Assembly (NCBI GenBank): GCA_913061235.1
Contig: CAJXTB010000001.1
Location: forward strand, 496,001 to 560,000
DNA from: an uncultured Pseudomonadota bacterium
Lineage (GTDB): Bacteria > Myxococcota_A > UBA796 > GCA-2862545
Direction of reading: 5' to 3'
DNA length: 64,000 bases
The notes under the pieces are model-generated. The model was not told where the DNA came from, did no database searches, and saw only the letters and a list, made by a program, of their open reading frames with translations. The translations under genes and the position numbers were made by a program. This document shows, one piece after another, positions 1-10,700 of the stretch (position 1 is the stretch's first letter; each line of letters starts with the position of its first letter).

Positions 1-195
1 GGCATCCCCCAATGCGGCCAAGCAGGCGTATGGGCTAACGACTGTGACAGCTGTACTCTCATCTTGGCTTTGTGCTTCGGTGGAAACATCGCACTGGGCG
101 GCCAGCTCATCCCCTGCGACGTCCTGTGTCCGACCGGCGTGAGCTGCTCGATCGATACGGGTGATGTATCGAATCGCCGGATGTCGTGCCGGTAG
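1..195 (+). CDS. C-terminal fragment of a Cys-rich protein (5' end outside window)
   Basis: The frame is open from the first base and stops at a TAG ending at 195, leaving 64 residues. Eight cysteines are spread through it (residues 5, 15, 18, 25, 39, 43, 49 and 63 of the fragment), which suits a disulfide-bonded, exported domain like those of the lipoproteins around it. No family can be named from this much sequence. It points at the minus-strand gene that ends at 247, so the two are convergent with about 50 bases between them. No clear terminator is seen in that gap. Confidence 0.6.
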   Translation, partial: GIPQCGQAGVWANDCDSCTLILALCFGGNIALGGQLIPCDVLCPTGVSCSIDTGDVSNRRMSCR

Positions 196-246
196 GAGCG
201 CCCTGAACGTGCAGAGACGCGGCAGTGGTCGCGCCTCTGGCGGTGA

Positions 247-2079
247 CTACAGTGCAGTGCCTCGGAAGATGTAGATACGGCGCCCGACAACGTCGGACAC
301 CGCCAAGTCGTTGACTCCGTCATCATCCAGGTCGCCGCAGGCAACATCGAAGGGAGCTACGCCTCGCACGATGACAGTCGTGTCGTTTGGATAGCTACTT
401 CCTTGTTCGGTGAAGAAGCTGACTAGTCGACTGATGGGCTCCATAACTCCATCAACAACTTCCCCGAACAGCTCGCTGACAAACACGTCGCCAAACGGTG
501 ACAGGCCACACTGGTCGACCCCTAGAATTGCCCGCTGACCCGCTTGAAGTTGGCCAACGCCGGTCACGCTCTGAACCGACGGATCTAAGTCTGCCAATCC
601 GAAGGGCTGCCGAGACACCGCCCCCAAGTCCAAGAACGCAGGCGTCAGGCCGCCACCGACGGTGAAATTCAGCTGGGCATCGATACCCAGGAACTGGACA
701 GTCACCGGAGTGTTGTCCCCGCCAGGCAATCGCGACCCCATCAATCGAAAGGCAAACTGAGCGTCATCTCCTCCAATGGATGCGGATGTCATTAGCGGAG
801 CAAACGACCGTAACTCCGTATCTAATGAGTTGAACGGTAGGGACAAGGCATGCACGCCAGCGAGGTCATCGACTTCGCCTACAAAGGTCACATGCTTGAT
901 GAATCCATCAAAGCGAGACGCACCAAAGCTAGTCGCACTTCCACCTTCAAAGCTCGCGAAGGGCGAGTTAGCCTCCAGCGGGGAGCCCGTCCAAGGTCCG
1001 GCGTACAAACGAATTCCGCGTTCGAATGTTCCCCCGCCGACAAGGGGACGCGAACGCTCGCTCGACACGAGAAGGCCACTTCCCCAGCTGGGATTGATGC
1101 CATCCACTACCCTAAGTACTTCGCCAAACTCGACCGGAAAGTCCGTATCTGGAGAAGCAACCAGCGTAGGTAGATCAACGTCCGTACGACGGCCCTCTAG
1201 GTCCGTTGGGTTCCACCAAACGGCGACTCTGTCGCCCGCGTCATCTCCAACAACCCACTCAAGTGTGCCTTGATTGTCGAGATTGGCGAAGTCGACGGCT
1301 GCGCCCTCGTCAGTCCTCGCATGGTCTAGGCGAAGGTCGGCGGACCCTGACGGAATCAGGCCGAGCAGAGGACCGAAGTACGCGCTGGTTCGGTAAGGTT
1401 CATGGACCACAAGGTCATCCACTCCATCCGAGTTCAAATCCAACACACGGATGACTGCCCCTTCGGCGGGGAGAAACGCCAGCGCATCCGCAATCTCCCT
1501 CGGACTCTCCAGACCACATTGGTTTGGCGAACTGTCACAGTTGTCATCGATTCCGTTGTTGCAGATCTCAGGAAGACCTGGGCGAACGTTCGGGTCGTTG
1601 TCATTGCAGTCAGGCCCACCCGCACCAGAGATGCCGTCGCCATCGGCGTCAGTGTCGTTGCCATCGCAGTCTTGATCAACACTGTCGTACCAAATCTCCT
1701 GCGCGTTCGGAGACACACCGGCGTTGCCATCATCACAATCCACACCGCCCACTAGGTCCGGCAGCGCCCCAGCTGGGACAACACATCCAACCTGGGGTGT
1801 GCTCCCGGCAACGCCATCACCATCGGAGTCGACATACCAAGTCGACTCCCCCATTCCGCGGTCATCAACCAAACCATCGCAGTTGTCATCTACACCGTTT
1901 CCGCAGACTTCATCTTGATCAGGATTAACCGCAGGATTGTCATCGTCGCAGTCTGAACCATCCAACTGCCACGCTTCGTGGCCGTCACCATCACGGTCCC
2001 GACCTCGCTGAGCCGCTCGGTCGGTCAGGCATGCAGTTGCCAGTAGGCCGAATGCACTTGCTGCGAGCAGGCGGTTCAT
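247..2079 (-). CDS. MopE-type metal-binding lipoprotein with FG-GAP repeats
   Basis: A predicted surface or periplasmic lipoprotein of 610 residues. The N-terminus is a short signal peptide ending LLATAC, with Cys17 as probable lipid site. Residues 28 to about 190 hold Asp/Cys-rich MopE-type modules (GDGxxxxxDCDD, GVDDNCDG, DSDGDG), a pattern known from putative metal-binding proteins of Myxococcota. The rest is beta-rich with Asp-rich calcium-loop motifs (DLNSDGVDDL near the middle, DLDDDGVNDL near the end) typical of FG-GAP/VCBS propeller blades. The ATG at 2079 was chosen over an upstream in-frame start because it opens the signal peptide and overlaps the preceding stop as ATGA. It is thus translationally coupled to the related lipoprotein upstream. 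Ligand and function are unknown. Confidence 0.8.
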   Translation of the reverse strand: MNRLLAASAFGLLATACLTDRAAQRGRDRDGDGHEAWQLDGSDCDDDNPAVNPDQDEVCGNGVDDNCDGLVDDRGMGESTWYVDSDGDGVAGSTPQVGCVVPAGALPDLVGGVDCDDGNAGVSPNAQEIWYDSVDQDCDGNDTDADGDGISGAGGPDCNDNDPNVRPGLPEICNNGIDDNCDSSPNQCGLESPREIADALAFLPAEGAVIRVLDLNSDGVDDLVVHEPYRTSAYFGPLLGLIPSGSADLRLDHARTDEGAAVDFANLDNQGTLEWVVGDDAGDRVAVWWNPTDLEGRRTDVDLPTLVASPDTDFPVEFGEVLRVVDGINPSWGSGLLVSSERSRPLVGGGTFERGIRLYAGPWTGSPLEANSPFASFEGGSATSFGASRFDGFIKHVTFVGEVDDLAGVHALSLPFNSLDTELRSFAPLMTSASIGGDDAQFAFRLMGSRLPGGDNTPVTVQFLGIDAQLNFTVGGGLTPAFLDLGAVSRQPFGLADLDPSVQSVTGVGQLQAGQRAILGVDQCGLSPFGDVFVSELFGEVVDGVMEPISRLVSFFTEQGSSYPNDTTVIVRGVAPFDVACGDLDDDGVNDLAVSDVVGRRIYIFRGTAL

Positions 2080-3752
2080 GGTGCCACCCCCTGCATGACC
2101 TGGGTGAACCCAACCCACTCGTCGCTGACGACCAATTCCTGGCGGCCATCTTCGTCCAAGTCTACGCACGCAATGGCTTCCGCCCCCGCGCCATTCAGGA
2201 CATAGTCTGCCTGCTCTAGCGGCCGCTCATCTCCGACGACAACGTCCTCAAACACCGCGACTCCGTAGTCCAGCCGCGACCAGGGTCTGATGGCATCCGA
2301 CACAAAAAAGCCAACCATGAACTCGGCTGTGCCATCGTCGTCAAAATCGCAGGTTGTGGCGCTCGTAAACATCAAGCCCGGCGTGGAAGAGTCCACCCTA
2401 AGATGTACGGTGCCAGCTCCCGAAAAGTCAGCATCTACAAATGAAAATACTCTGCTCGATGGCGACTGCGTATCGGTCCATGAAACGCCGACGGCTTGAG
2501 TCGCCAAGTGACCGCCTGCGTCCAACACAGGAACCAGGCTGTCGACCACTCCGTCCCAAGACCAAGCGAGCGGCGTCAGCCCCGGCAGCGACCATTCGGT
2601 AAGGCCCCCATCACGATGCACAATCGCTGCGGTAGCGAGCCCTTCGCGGATGACCAGGCCATCCACAGATCCAGGCGCACCAACAATAGCCCCGCTCGCT
2701 ACTGGCACCGTGGACGTTGCGAATTCGAAGTACCGAAGCTGCGGAACACCCGACCGTGGTGCTTCTAAGACCAACCACCCTCCGTTCTGCTCATCAATCC
2801 CCAGCACAGTCGTCTCGATGGGCGCAGTCAGGCTGATATCGACGAGTTCTGAGAACAACTCACGACCATAGAAGGCCTCGGTCAGCGGGCCGGCGACCCA
2901 CCACGCCTGGGAATACCCAGCAACCATCACGTCCCGTTGCCCGTCGCCGTTCACATCACCCAATGCAACCGGTCCAGACAGGTCGTAGGCCGAGGGAAAA
3001 CTGAGACGCGCTCCGCCCGAACCCGACAGGTAGCTGACGTAGTCGTAGCTACGAATCACGTTGACCTCATCGCGGGAGGCAATGGCGAGTGAAGGTCCCT
3101 CATCCGAGAAATCAGCCCCCAACGACAACATCCCGACCTCACTGATCACATGCGTCTCAAGCTCCCCAGCATCCACATCCCCCACCAACCCACACGGCCC
3201 AGCACCACCATCACAGTCGTCATCAATGCCGTTGTTGCAGACTTCGGGCATCCCTGGATTCACGCCAACCAGCATGTCCTCACAGTCATCCCCACCCGCT
3301 GAGACCGCGTCGAACCCGTCGCCATCTTGGTCGCTGTCGTTCCCGTCGCAGTTCTGGTCAATTCCGTCGTACCAAATCTCGGCGACGCCGGGGGACCGTG
3401 ACGCATCAAGGTCATCGCAGTCAGCGCCAACGGCTAGGGATGGGAAGCTGCCCTCGGGTGCGGTGCACGACGATGATGGGGTTGTGCCTGGGAACCCGTC
3501 GCCGTCTTTGTCTGTGTAGAAGGTGACGTCTCCGGTTCCGGCATCATCTACGACACCAGAGCAGTCGTCATCGAGGTTGTTTCCGCAGATCTCGACGGCG
3601 CCGGGGAACACGGCAGCGTTCTCGTCATCACAGTCCGGGCCACCAAGTTGGTCAGACGGAAACCCATCATTGTCTCGGTCATACGCTTCCGAGATTTGTT
3701 CTTGGTAGCACCCGGACAAAACCAAGCACACAGGTATCAGGCTGATTCGCAT
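2076..3752 (-). CDS. MopE-type metal-binding lipoprotein with FG-GAP repeats
   Basis: A 558-residue paralog-like partner of the gene it overlaps. It starts at an ATG with a CGGAG-type ribosome site and has a clean lipobox (LVLSGC, Cys15). Residues 25 to about 190 carry MopE-type Asp/Cys modules (DRDNDG, GPDCDD, NNLDDDCSG, GIDQNCDG, GIDDDCDG). Later residues hold DVNGDGQRDV, DFDDDGTAEF and DLDEDGRQEL motifs, the calcium-binding loops of FG-GAP/VCBS repeats, so a beta-propeller is likely. Its TGA overlaps the next start by four bases, so both are probably made as a pair at the cell surface. Asp-rich loops suggest Ca2+ or other metal binding; the actual role is unknown. Confidence 0.8.
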   Translation of the reverse strand: MRISLIPVCLVLSGCYQEQISEAYDRDNDGFPSDQLGGPDCDDENAAVFPGAVEICGNNLDDDCSGVVDDAGTGDVTFYTDKDGDGFPGTTPSSSCTAPEGSFPSLAVGADCDDLDASRSPGVAEIWYDGIDQNCDGNDSDQDGDGFDAVSAGGDDCEDMLVGVNPGMPEVCNNGIDDDCDGGAGPCGLVGDVDAGELETHVISEVGMLSLGADFSDEGPSLAIASRDEVNVIRSYDYVSYLSGSGGARLSFPSAYDLSGPVALGDVNGDGQRDVMVAGYSQAWWVAGPLTEAFYGRELFSELVDISLTAPIETTVLGIDEQNGGWLVLEAPRSGVPQLRYFEFATSTVPVASGAIVGAPGSVDGLVIREGLATAAIVHRDGGLTEWSLPGLTPLAWSWDGVVDSLVPVLDAGGHLATQAVGVSWTDTQSPSSRVFSFVDADFSGAGTVHLRVDSSTPGLMFTSATTCDFDDDGTAEFMVGFFVSDAIRPWSRLDYGVAVFEDVVVGDERPLEQADYVLNGAGAEAIACVDLDEDGRQELVVSDEWVGFTQVMQGVAP

Positions 3753-3840
3753 CGACGACTCCGGTCCACAGCAACGAGCCGCCAGTGTACTCGACTTGGT
3801 CTACCGAGATCGGAAATCGAGCTGGCGTAGTGCGCGGTTC
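3753..3840. other. Short intergenic region upstream of the MopE-type pair
   Basis: These 88 bases separate the last gene of the polyamide-type operon from the start of the two MopE-type lipoproteins, all on the minus strand. On that strand a TACACT hexamer (plus-strand 3784-3789) could serve as a -10 element, but no convincing -35 lies at the right distance. No hairpin with a T-run was seen. Whether the lipoprotein pair has its own promoter or is read through from the operon cannot be decided. Confidence 0.3.
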
Positions 3841-6800
3841 CTACTTCCCGCGCTCACTCAGCTGACGCAGCTCGTAGGCGCAGCGTGCGTGAGAAATGCG
3901 GTGGTCGGCTAGGTCGGTGAACAATTGGTCCGCCAGGCGACGCCGCATCACGGCATCTAGGGGGTCCCACAGTGCTCGACCGAGCTTTGCGGGGCGGTCG
4001 TACCACCGTGAGCGAACCCGCTTGGGCCCAGTCTCTAGCAGCGCTTCACGGCGGTCGAGTACAGCCTGAACACTCGCGATGGTGCGGTCAACAAAGGTGT
4101 CTTGTGGCAGGCTGTGAAGTGTCGCCAGGGCCTCTCGGGCCACGGGGACGGACCACTCTCGATGCGACTCCATGGCGTCGAGAATCTGCCGTTGACGAGT
4201 GGCGTCGACTTGCCCGAGCAAGGACGCATCTTCAAGAATCGGTCGGCCGTAGACCCACCGGTAGACAAAATCGAGCCCGGTTCCCTTGATGTTCTGGACG
4301 GACATGGCACGAACCACGGTTCCAGCCGGACAGCTGTGGGCGATTCGGTCAATGACGACGTCTCCGCTCGCGTGGGAGTCGTCGACGGTCACAACTTTCG
4401 TCCAAAAGACCTCACGCACTAGGGCGTGCACCGCAGGCTCAGCGGAGCGGCCATGGGCTTGAAGAGCAACGCCGCCAGAACGCCAAGCCAATGCCACCGC
4501 CACCGTCTGCATCCAGTGGCTGACGGAGTCGGCGAGTCCGCTGATTCGGTCGGCAGGGTCTGGGAAGAGGACGTCGGTACCAGACCGACTCCCGCGCAAC
4601 GGTGGAGGTGCAGAGCCCTCTTTGGCCACAGCCTCGTCCACGAGCTTGCGCATGGTGCCCCGCAGAGGTTCTGCAAGACTGAGAGCGTCTTCCACAGACA
4701 GGAGTCGGTTGGGCATGGACTCCATCAGGGCGTCCACGCTGTCCGCCAGCAGGTGTCCAGAGCGCGCCACATCGAGCCGGGCCGTGAGCGTGCGCAGCAT
4801 CCGGCCAGGGTCCACGATGAGCATGTGGTCGGTCAACGCAGCCCAACGCTTCGCGAGCGAGGCAGCACCACCACCCAGCAGATCGAGCTCCTCCACCCAA
4901 CCGTCAAGCGCCTCAGCCATGTAGCCGCGCAATCCCTCTAGGTTGCTGCCAATGAGAACATGACGGTGGGCACGGGCATCGCGCACCAAAATCTCAGCAA
5001 ACACCTGGGACCGCGCCACACGGTCGAAGCGGTTGTTGACCACTGTGACAAGCTGAGTGCCCACATCTACCAGCGGATGGTCGTCAAACCCACACCGCCG
5101 CCAGTTGTTGAGAAAGCCAGTCCGCTCATTCGCGGAGCTTCCGTTGCTGTACTGGAGCACCCGACCTCGATGACGGACGGGCGGGAAGGTCGCGAGAGAC
5201 CCCAGATCTGGAATGACGTACTCACTCATGAGCACCACAGCTTCTTCGGGGTCCAAGCCCAACTCCTCAGCCATGGCAGAGACCAGCGTGACGTTCGCCG
5301 GATGCTCTTGGTGTGGAAACAGCTCGAGCAGGTCCCGCGGCATGCGGTCGACGGAGTCCGACGAGATCTCGACCAGCTCAGTACCACGCTCCTTCGCCCG
5401 GTCTCGCAACACAGGCGTCATCTCGGTCTCGGTGGTCAGGGCGAGGGCGGAGTCCGGCATGAAGTGACTAATGACCGTCGCGACGTCTTCACCGGTAGGC
5501 CCGTGAACGTCTTCATGGTCCGGGTAGGTGTTGGTAATCGTGGAGATGTCGTCTCGCGTCCAGTGACGCTGCAGAATCTCGACGTAGTGAGGCTTGAGCG
5601 CCATGCACTCCCACAAGAACACCGGGCTCTTCAGGGCCGCAGCCGTGCGCAGTGTGGCCGCGTGCTCCCAGATGCTGGCTCGGTCATACGGACGGTACAG
5701 GAACAGCTCAACCGCAGGACGCCCAGGAGGCGAGTGTACCAACATGGCTTCGCAGCCGGTGGTCTTGCAGGTCACTTCAACGCCAAGCCCTTCAAACAAT
5801 GCTGCTTTAAGTCGCTCAACACCGCTCTTTCCACGGGTTCCCCACCCACCAATGACCAGTGGTACTTGCTCGCGTGCGTGGCGCACCTTGTAGTTACTGT
5901 AGGCCAGGCGGCCGAGGAATATGCCGGTAATACCCAGTGTTACGGCGAACAGCTCACTGGAGTCTGACGACGCATACACCTGGGCCCAGAGCTCGGCGAG
6001 TAGAGGTGTAGGGAGCAATGGCCCAACGAATGCCGCGTTCTCCAGCATCATTGGCGGCGCGACCTCGGGGACGACGTCCAGCAATGCCAACGGGTAGTGC
6101 CCGACGGACTCGAAGGACACTCGGTAGCCAAGTTCGTGTAGGCGGTCGACGTACGCAGAGCGCCCGGCGACGTCTTGGGCAGTCAGCGCCGCTCGGCGCA
6201 GGCGGTCCAGGGTGCGGGGGTTGCCGGTAATGGCAGCCCGAGCCCGCTGGCGAGCGGTACGTTCGGACGGCGGCGTCAGTGTTGTGACCCCTTCCTCGGT
6301 GACCAAGGTCAGCTCGCCTTGCTTGAGCGCGTCGACCAAGTCGTCGAGCATCGGCAGCCACGGGGCCCAGCCATTCCACTGCGGAACGAGCACAGCACGC
6401 CCGGGAACCCCCGTTGGAGAAACCTCAGCCATTCGCCTGGATGGAACACGAATGTTTCCTGCCCAATGCAAGCCAGACAGGTGGTCTCCTCCTTGACGAC
6501 GACCTGGATCCGGGTGCCGCAAGGCGTCCAACAGCCTCCACAACCGCGGCACTCGACGCGTTCCACGTGTCACGCGAACCCGATTGTCGGACAGCGTCTC
6601 AAGCGCGAACCCACGCCCTGTTCGAGCCAGAGGAAGCAGTGCGGTGGCGAGCTGACGAGCCGTCTCTCCCGACCGTAGACGCAGCTCGCGTACTTCGTCT
6701 GGGCCCAGATCACCGACCTCAAGCGCAGCCCCGTCTAGGGCGGGTGTCTCGACGGCCAGCGTGAGCACAGCGCGGACCGAAGCGGCACTGTCGTCCGATG

Positions 6801-7722
6801 CAAGGTCTCGCGCTAGTTGATGTAAGTCTGGGCGGTCCGACGCCAGCAATGCCTGTACAAACCGGCAACGAACGAGCTCGGAGGGGTCCACGGAGACCGC
6901 ATCCACAGCCTCTTCCGCATGCCCCATCTCGACCATTCGGACGCCCACCGCAGCACGCACGAGAAAGTCCTTATGGGCGGACGTTCCACGACGCATGCGC
7001 ATGGCCATGCGCTCCACGCCATCGGGTTGCGCCGCCAACAGCGGCAAGACCCGACGCGACGCAAGGGGCTCGGGACTCGGATGCTCGATGAGACTCAACA
7101 GACGTGCCTCAATGCGCTCGGGTACAGCCGTGTCCACCCCATCAATGTCTTGGCCATGACGCCGAATCGTCGCCATCCACTCGGCAATCGTGGTGATGGC
7201 AAGTCGGCGAGTCGGCCGGTCAACCTCCTCCATGAACTCCACGACAGCCGCGAACGGGGCGCCTCGCAGCGGTAGGCCCTTCATCAGTCGCAGGACCAGC
7301 CGCGCGTCGATAATCACCCGGTCTACAGACGCGTCAATGCGCTCCAACAGGGCGTCTGCGTCTAGCCAACGCCGTAGCGCTCTAAGGTCTCCACGACGGT
7401 CCCGGCCGCTGCGTGTCGCCTCGATCTCTTTTACCAAGACGGTCCGGAGAGCTGCGGCATCCGGCGCGCCATTTGCGGCATCGACGAACACAGCCCTACG
7501 TTCAGCCAGCGCATTGCGCTGCTGGCGAATGCGGGAGAGTTCTTCACCCAATGCCAACGCCAACGCCCGCTCGCCACGAGTCTTCAGGCCCGCATCCAAG
7601 CGCTCCGCAAGGCTGACCAATGCCGCTCGTCGAAGACGAATGACGATGGGCGGAAGTCCAGCAATCAACCACTGATGCGCGGCCGGAATCGACTCTGCGG
7701 ATGCGCGAATTGTCGGGTTCAT
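3841..7722 (-). CDS. PgsB/CapB-like amide ligase with helical-repeat N-terminus
   Basis: Predicted ATP-dependent amide ligase of the Mur-ligase superfamily, closest by eye to the poly-gamma-glutamate synthase subunit PgsB/CapB. The ATP loop GTRGKS is at residues 628-633, followed by KTTG (653), ECMALKP (705), TNTYPDHEDVHGPT (730) and NGSSAN/NNRFDRV segments that line up with PgsB. Family members are usually about 400 residues; this one has 1293. About 600 residues before the ligase look all-helical and HEAT-like, and a hydrophobic stretch (about 590-607) precedes the P-loop, where PgsB has its membrane segment. About 270 extra residues follow. The ATG overlaps the upstream stop (ATGA), and it is the last gene of the operon. 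The substrate could be glutamate or another amino acid; polymer chemistry is inferred only from family and neighbours. Confidence 0.85.
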   Translation of the reverse strand: MNPTIRASAESIPAAHQWLIAGLPPIVIRLRRAALVSLAERLDAGLKTRGERALALALGEELSRIRQQRNALAERRAVFVDAANGAPDAAALRTVLVKEIEATRSGRDRRGDLRALRRWLDADALLERIDASVDRVIIDARLVLRLMKGLPLRGAPFAAVVEFMEEVDRPTRRLAITTIAEWMATIRRHGQDIDGVDTAVPERIEARLLSLIEHPSPEPLASRRVLPLLAAQPDGVERMAMRMRRGTSAHKDFLVRAAVGVRMVEMGHAEEAVDAVSVDPSELVRCRFVQALLASDRPDLHQLARDLASDDSAASVRAVLTLAVETPALDGAALEVGDLGPDEVRELRLRSGETARQLATALLPLARTGRGFALETLSDNRVRVTRGTRRVPRLWRLLDALRHPDPGRRQGGDHLSGLHWAGNIRVPSRRMAEVSPTGVPGRAVLVPQWNGWAPWLPMLDDLVDALKQGELTLVTEEGVTTLTPPSERTARQRARAAITGNPRTLDRLRRAALTAQDVAGRSAYVDRLHELGYRVSFESVGHYPLALLDVVPEVAPPMMLENAAFVGPLLPTPLLAELWAQVYASSDSSELFAVTLGITGIFLGRLAYSNYKVRHAREQVPLVIGGWGTRGKSGVERLKAALFEGLGVEVTCKTTGCEAMLVHSPPGRPAVELFLYRPYDRASIWEHAATLRTAAALKSPVFLWECMALKPHYVEILQRHWTRDDISTITNTYPDHEDVHGPTGEDVATVISHFMPDSALALTTETEMTPVLRDRAKERGTELVEISSDSVDRMPRDLLELFPHQEHPANVTLVSAMAEELGLDPEEAVVLMSEYVIPDLGSLATFPPVRHRGRVLQYSNGSSANERTGFLNNWRRCGFDDHPLVDVGTQLVTVVNNRFDRVARSQVFAEILVRDARAHRHVLIGSNLEGLRGYMAEALDGWVEELDLLGGGAASLAKRWAALTDHMLIVDPGRMLRTLTARLDVARSGHLLADSVDALMESMPNRLLSVEDALSLAEPLRGTMRKLVDEAVAKEGSAPPPLRGSRSGTDVLFPDPADRISGLADSVSHWMQTVAVALAWRSGGVALQAHGRSAEPAVHALVREVFWTKVVTVDDSHASGDVVIDRIAHSCPAGTVVRAMSVQNIKGTGLDFVYRWVYGRPILEDASLLGQVDATRQRQILDAMESHREWSVPVAREALATLHSLPQDTFVDRTIASVQAVLDRREALLETGPKRVRSRWYDRPAKLGRALWDPLDAVMRRRLADQLFTDLADHRISHARCAYELRQLSERGK

Positions 7723-10700
7723 CGACGCTCCTGAGGAAAGTCGCGAAGGTCGCGGAACACGGTCCGGGCGATGGGGTAGTCGAGCATGCCACGACTGCGG
7801 CTAATGTCCCACGTCAGCGAGAGTCCGCCCTCCACAGTCTTGCCCAGCGGCAACCAAGCACCGTTGAGACGAAGCCCCACTCGCTGAGACGCAGATGGCC
7901 ACAGGGCATACTCGGCACTGCCGCGCACAGCAGGACGCCAGTTGGTCCGTGCGCGGTGACGGTCACGGAAGCGCACCCCCAGCTCGGTTGACCCGGTGAG
8001 CAGCAGACGCTCGCGAATGAAGAGGTTGCCCGTCAGCCGCGCTTCCACTCGGTCCACGGTGGCCTCAGAGTTGCTCACTGCAAGCAGACGTCCACGAAGT
8101 CGCGCATCCGACGCCGGACGCCATGTCACCTGACCGCCAGCCGCCAATCCCCAGGGGTGGTCCTTGCCAAAACGAGTCCAAGCACGTGGGTCAACGCGCG
8201 CTGGAGCCGACCGCGACCACAGTCCACCGAAAGCGGCAACAAAGAAATCGGCTCGGGTCTCGACGTTGCCGGCAAGTCGCTGCAGCCACTCACCGTCCAC
8301 TCGCGCATGCGACGCATCACCAGCGGTCCACGCGCGCGCACCAAGCTCGAACCAAGTACGACCACCAGTACGCCACAGTCGGCCACGCACACCCGCAGCA
8401 GGCGTACCGTCCAGTGACGCTCGACCGGTCAGGCCAACCTCGCCGTACACCTTAGGAGCGAGAACACGCATCAGCGCCATATCCAGATGTAAGGCACGAT
8501 AGCTGCGGGCCAAATCTCGCTCACCAATGGCATCATTCTCTAGACGCGTGGTCAGACGTAGGGTGCCGGGCGGGCCAGCGAGACGGCGGTCAATGCGGGT
8601 GCCACGCCGAACCTCACCAATCCAGTCCCGAGACGCCAGCGCGAGTGGGCCCACCGCTTCTGGAGCGACATACGCGACCGGCTCCGGCAGCGGCGGCGGT
8701 GCGAGTTCGGGGGGCAAGACCTCCCAACGAGCGATGTCGACCCAGGACGTGCTGGGGCCGTCGATGGCCAACGGAACCGAGCCATCCTCCAGCGTCGCAA
8801 CGGCAATTTCGTCAACGACCTCGTATTCCTGCTCACCCAAGCGAACCGTGACGGGTCCTCCGCGTTGCACACGCACTCGAATCAGAGCCGGCCCAGCCAC
8901 TGCAGTACGAACCCCTCCACCGATTCGGTGGGCGACGACATCGACCTTGGGCGGAATGACCACGCCATCGCGCTCAACACGCACCACAACAGCGTTTGTC
9001 GCCGTCTCTCGAGGGTCGATAGTGAGCGTGTGCGTGCCGCTATCAAGGGCAAACTTGACCGTCCGAATCCGACCGCGCCTGACCCGAATCATGCGTTCGA
9101 CGTCGTCGACCTGAAGGTCAACCCGGCAGTCAGGACCTCCGACAGTCATCGCTTCGTCTTGGCACAACAGGTGGATAGCCGTGTTGCTCGCTCCAACAAA
9201 CTCCAACCGGTCACGCTTGGTGCCGCGAAGCACCGCGTAGGTGCTGGATGGCCACGGAGCCCCGAGCATCACTTCGCGGGCGATAGCCGCTGGAGAGGCG
9301 TCCACATCGGGCCCCGAGCGGGTCAACGTCTCTCGAATGGCACCGCCATGCTGGTCCACGCGAGACACCCGGCGCCAGCGACCGGTGCGCAGTACCGCCT
9401 TTCCGGTTGCCTCCGCACCGACGCCGCCGCGAGTAGCCGCCGTCCAAGCCTCATAGGCGCGTCCCTGTTCAAGCAGCAGCTCAGCGGCGCGTGCAAACAC
9501 CGGGTAGGCGGTCTCCGGCGGCAGTGACTCAGCCGCACGCAACCAGCCCTCCGCGTCTGCATTTTCTGGAGGAAGCCTGCCTGCGAAGGCGAGCGCCGCC
9601 TCGGCGGTCAAGGGCCCGGATGTCTCGGCGTTGAGTCCAGCGGTCAGCGTTGTGGACGCCAAAACCCGCTGTCCTTCATTAATGTCGGGAAGCGAGGAGA
9701 TGTAGGAGAGCTCACGGCGCGCCGAGCCCGTCAGCCCCATTGCTACCAACGCGGACGCGCGCGTCAGCCGAAGGTAGGCCTCTTCAACCCCGTGAATATC
9801 AGGCTCGAGGACCAACCGCTGGGACGCATAGCGCAGGGCTTCGACCGGTTCTTCACCAATCTGCGGAAGCGAAAGGCCTTGCGGCTCAATGGCCCGCTCC
9901 ATGGCCATTGCGACCGTGACACCGTCGGGACCACGAATGTAGACCTGGCTCGCGAAGGGCCCGACCTCAATGACCGAATAGTGGTCGGTGGTCCGGACCG
10001 TCCACGCGCGACCGTCGTCCGTCCCCACAATGAGTGGTACATCTGCTTGACTGGTTGAAATTGCGATACGGGCTGGAAAACCAGGCTCTGGTAGCGCCCA
10101 CTCTCCCGGAAGCGCAGACACCGGAACCTCACGCAGAGGCGTTCCACCCACTGTGTCGCTGCCATCAATGGCCCACAGCGTTCCCGAGTCCACCAACAGC
10201 TCGTGGGTGCCGGCGATAACCGCTTCATCCAAGCGCCCGAGCCCGTAGCGAGGCTCACCATTCACTCGGTAGCGCGTGGGCTCTTCGGCAAGCAACCGCA
10301 GACGTCCCAGTCCGTTGGCGTCGTCTTCAACGTCGGTGAAGGCCTGGTCACCGGCATCGATGCGGACCCGAACAATGCCACCAAGAGCGGTCTCACTGCG
10401 GACAACACCGGCAATCTCCGCAGGAAAGACCGATGTCCAGCGGGTTGTGGCCCCACCCGGAACCGGCTGCTGAGCCAGGCGACGGGCCCACGCATCTCTT
10501 GGGCGCACTGCAGAAGGCTCCAGCAACTCCAGATTCACCGCAACGTCTTCAACACGGACCGTCCAATCAAGTGGCTCGTTGACCAGTCGTTCAGCGAGCA
10601 AGTCGCGGCGCAGTGCCGAGCGGTGCGACCAGGAGAGACGTCCTAGTGGGGTCAGCTCGTCCAGTGTGTCGATAGCGACCGCTTTTTGGTCGGGATTACC

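Noticed and set aside
4960-5967. 335-codon open frame on the plus strand
   Set aside because: It is antisense to the PgsB-like catalytic domain, whose motifs are clear; the plus-strand product shows none.
3841-7722. MurC/D/E ligase or folylpolyglutamate synthase
   Set aside because: The GTRGKS loop, KTTG, ECMAL and TNTYPDHEDVHGPT segments follow PgsB/CapB rather than the peptidoglycan or folate ligases, and there are no mur neighbours.
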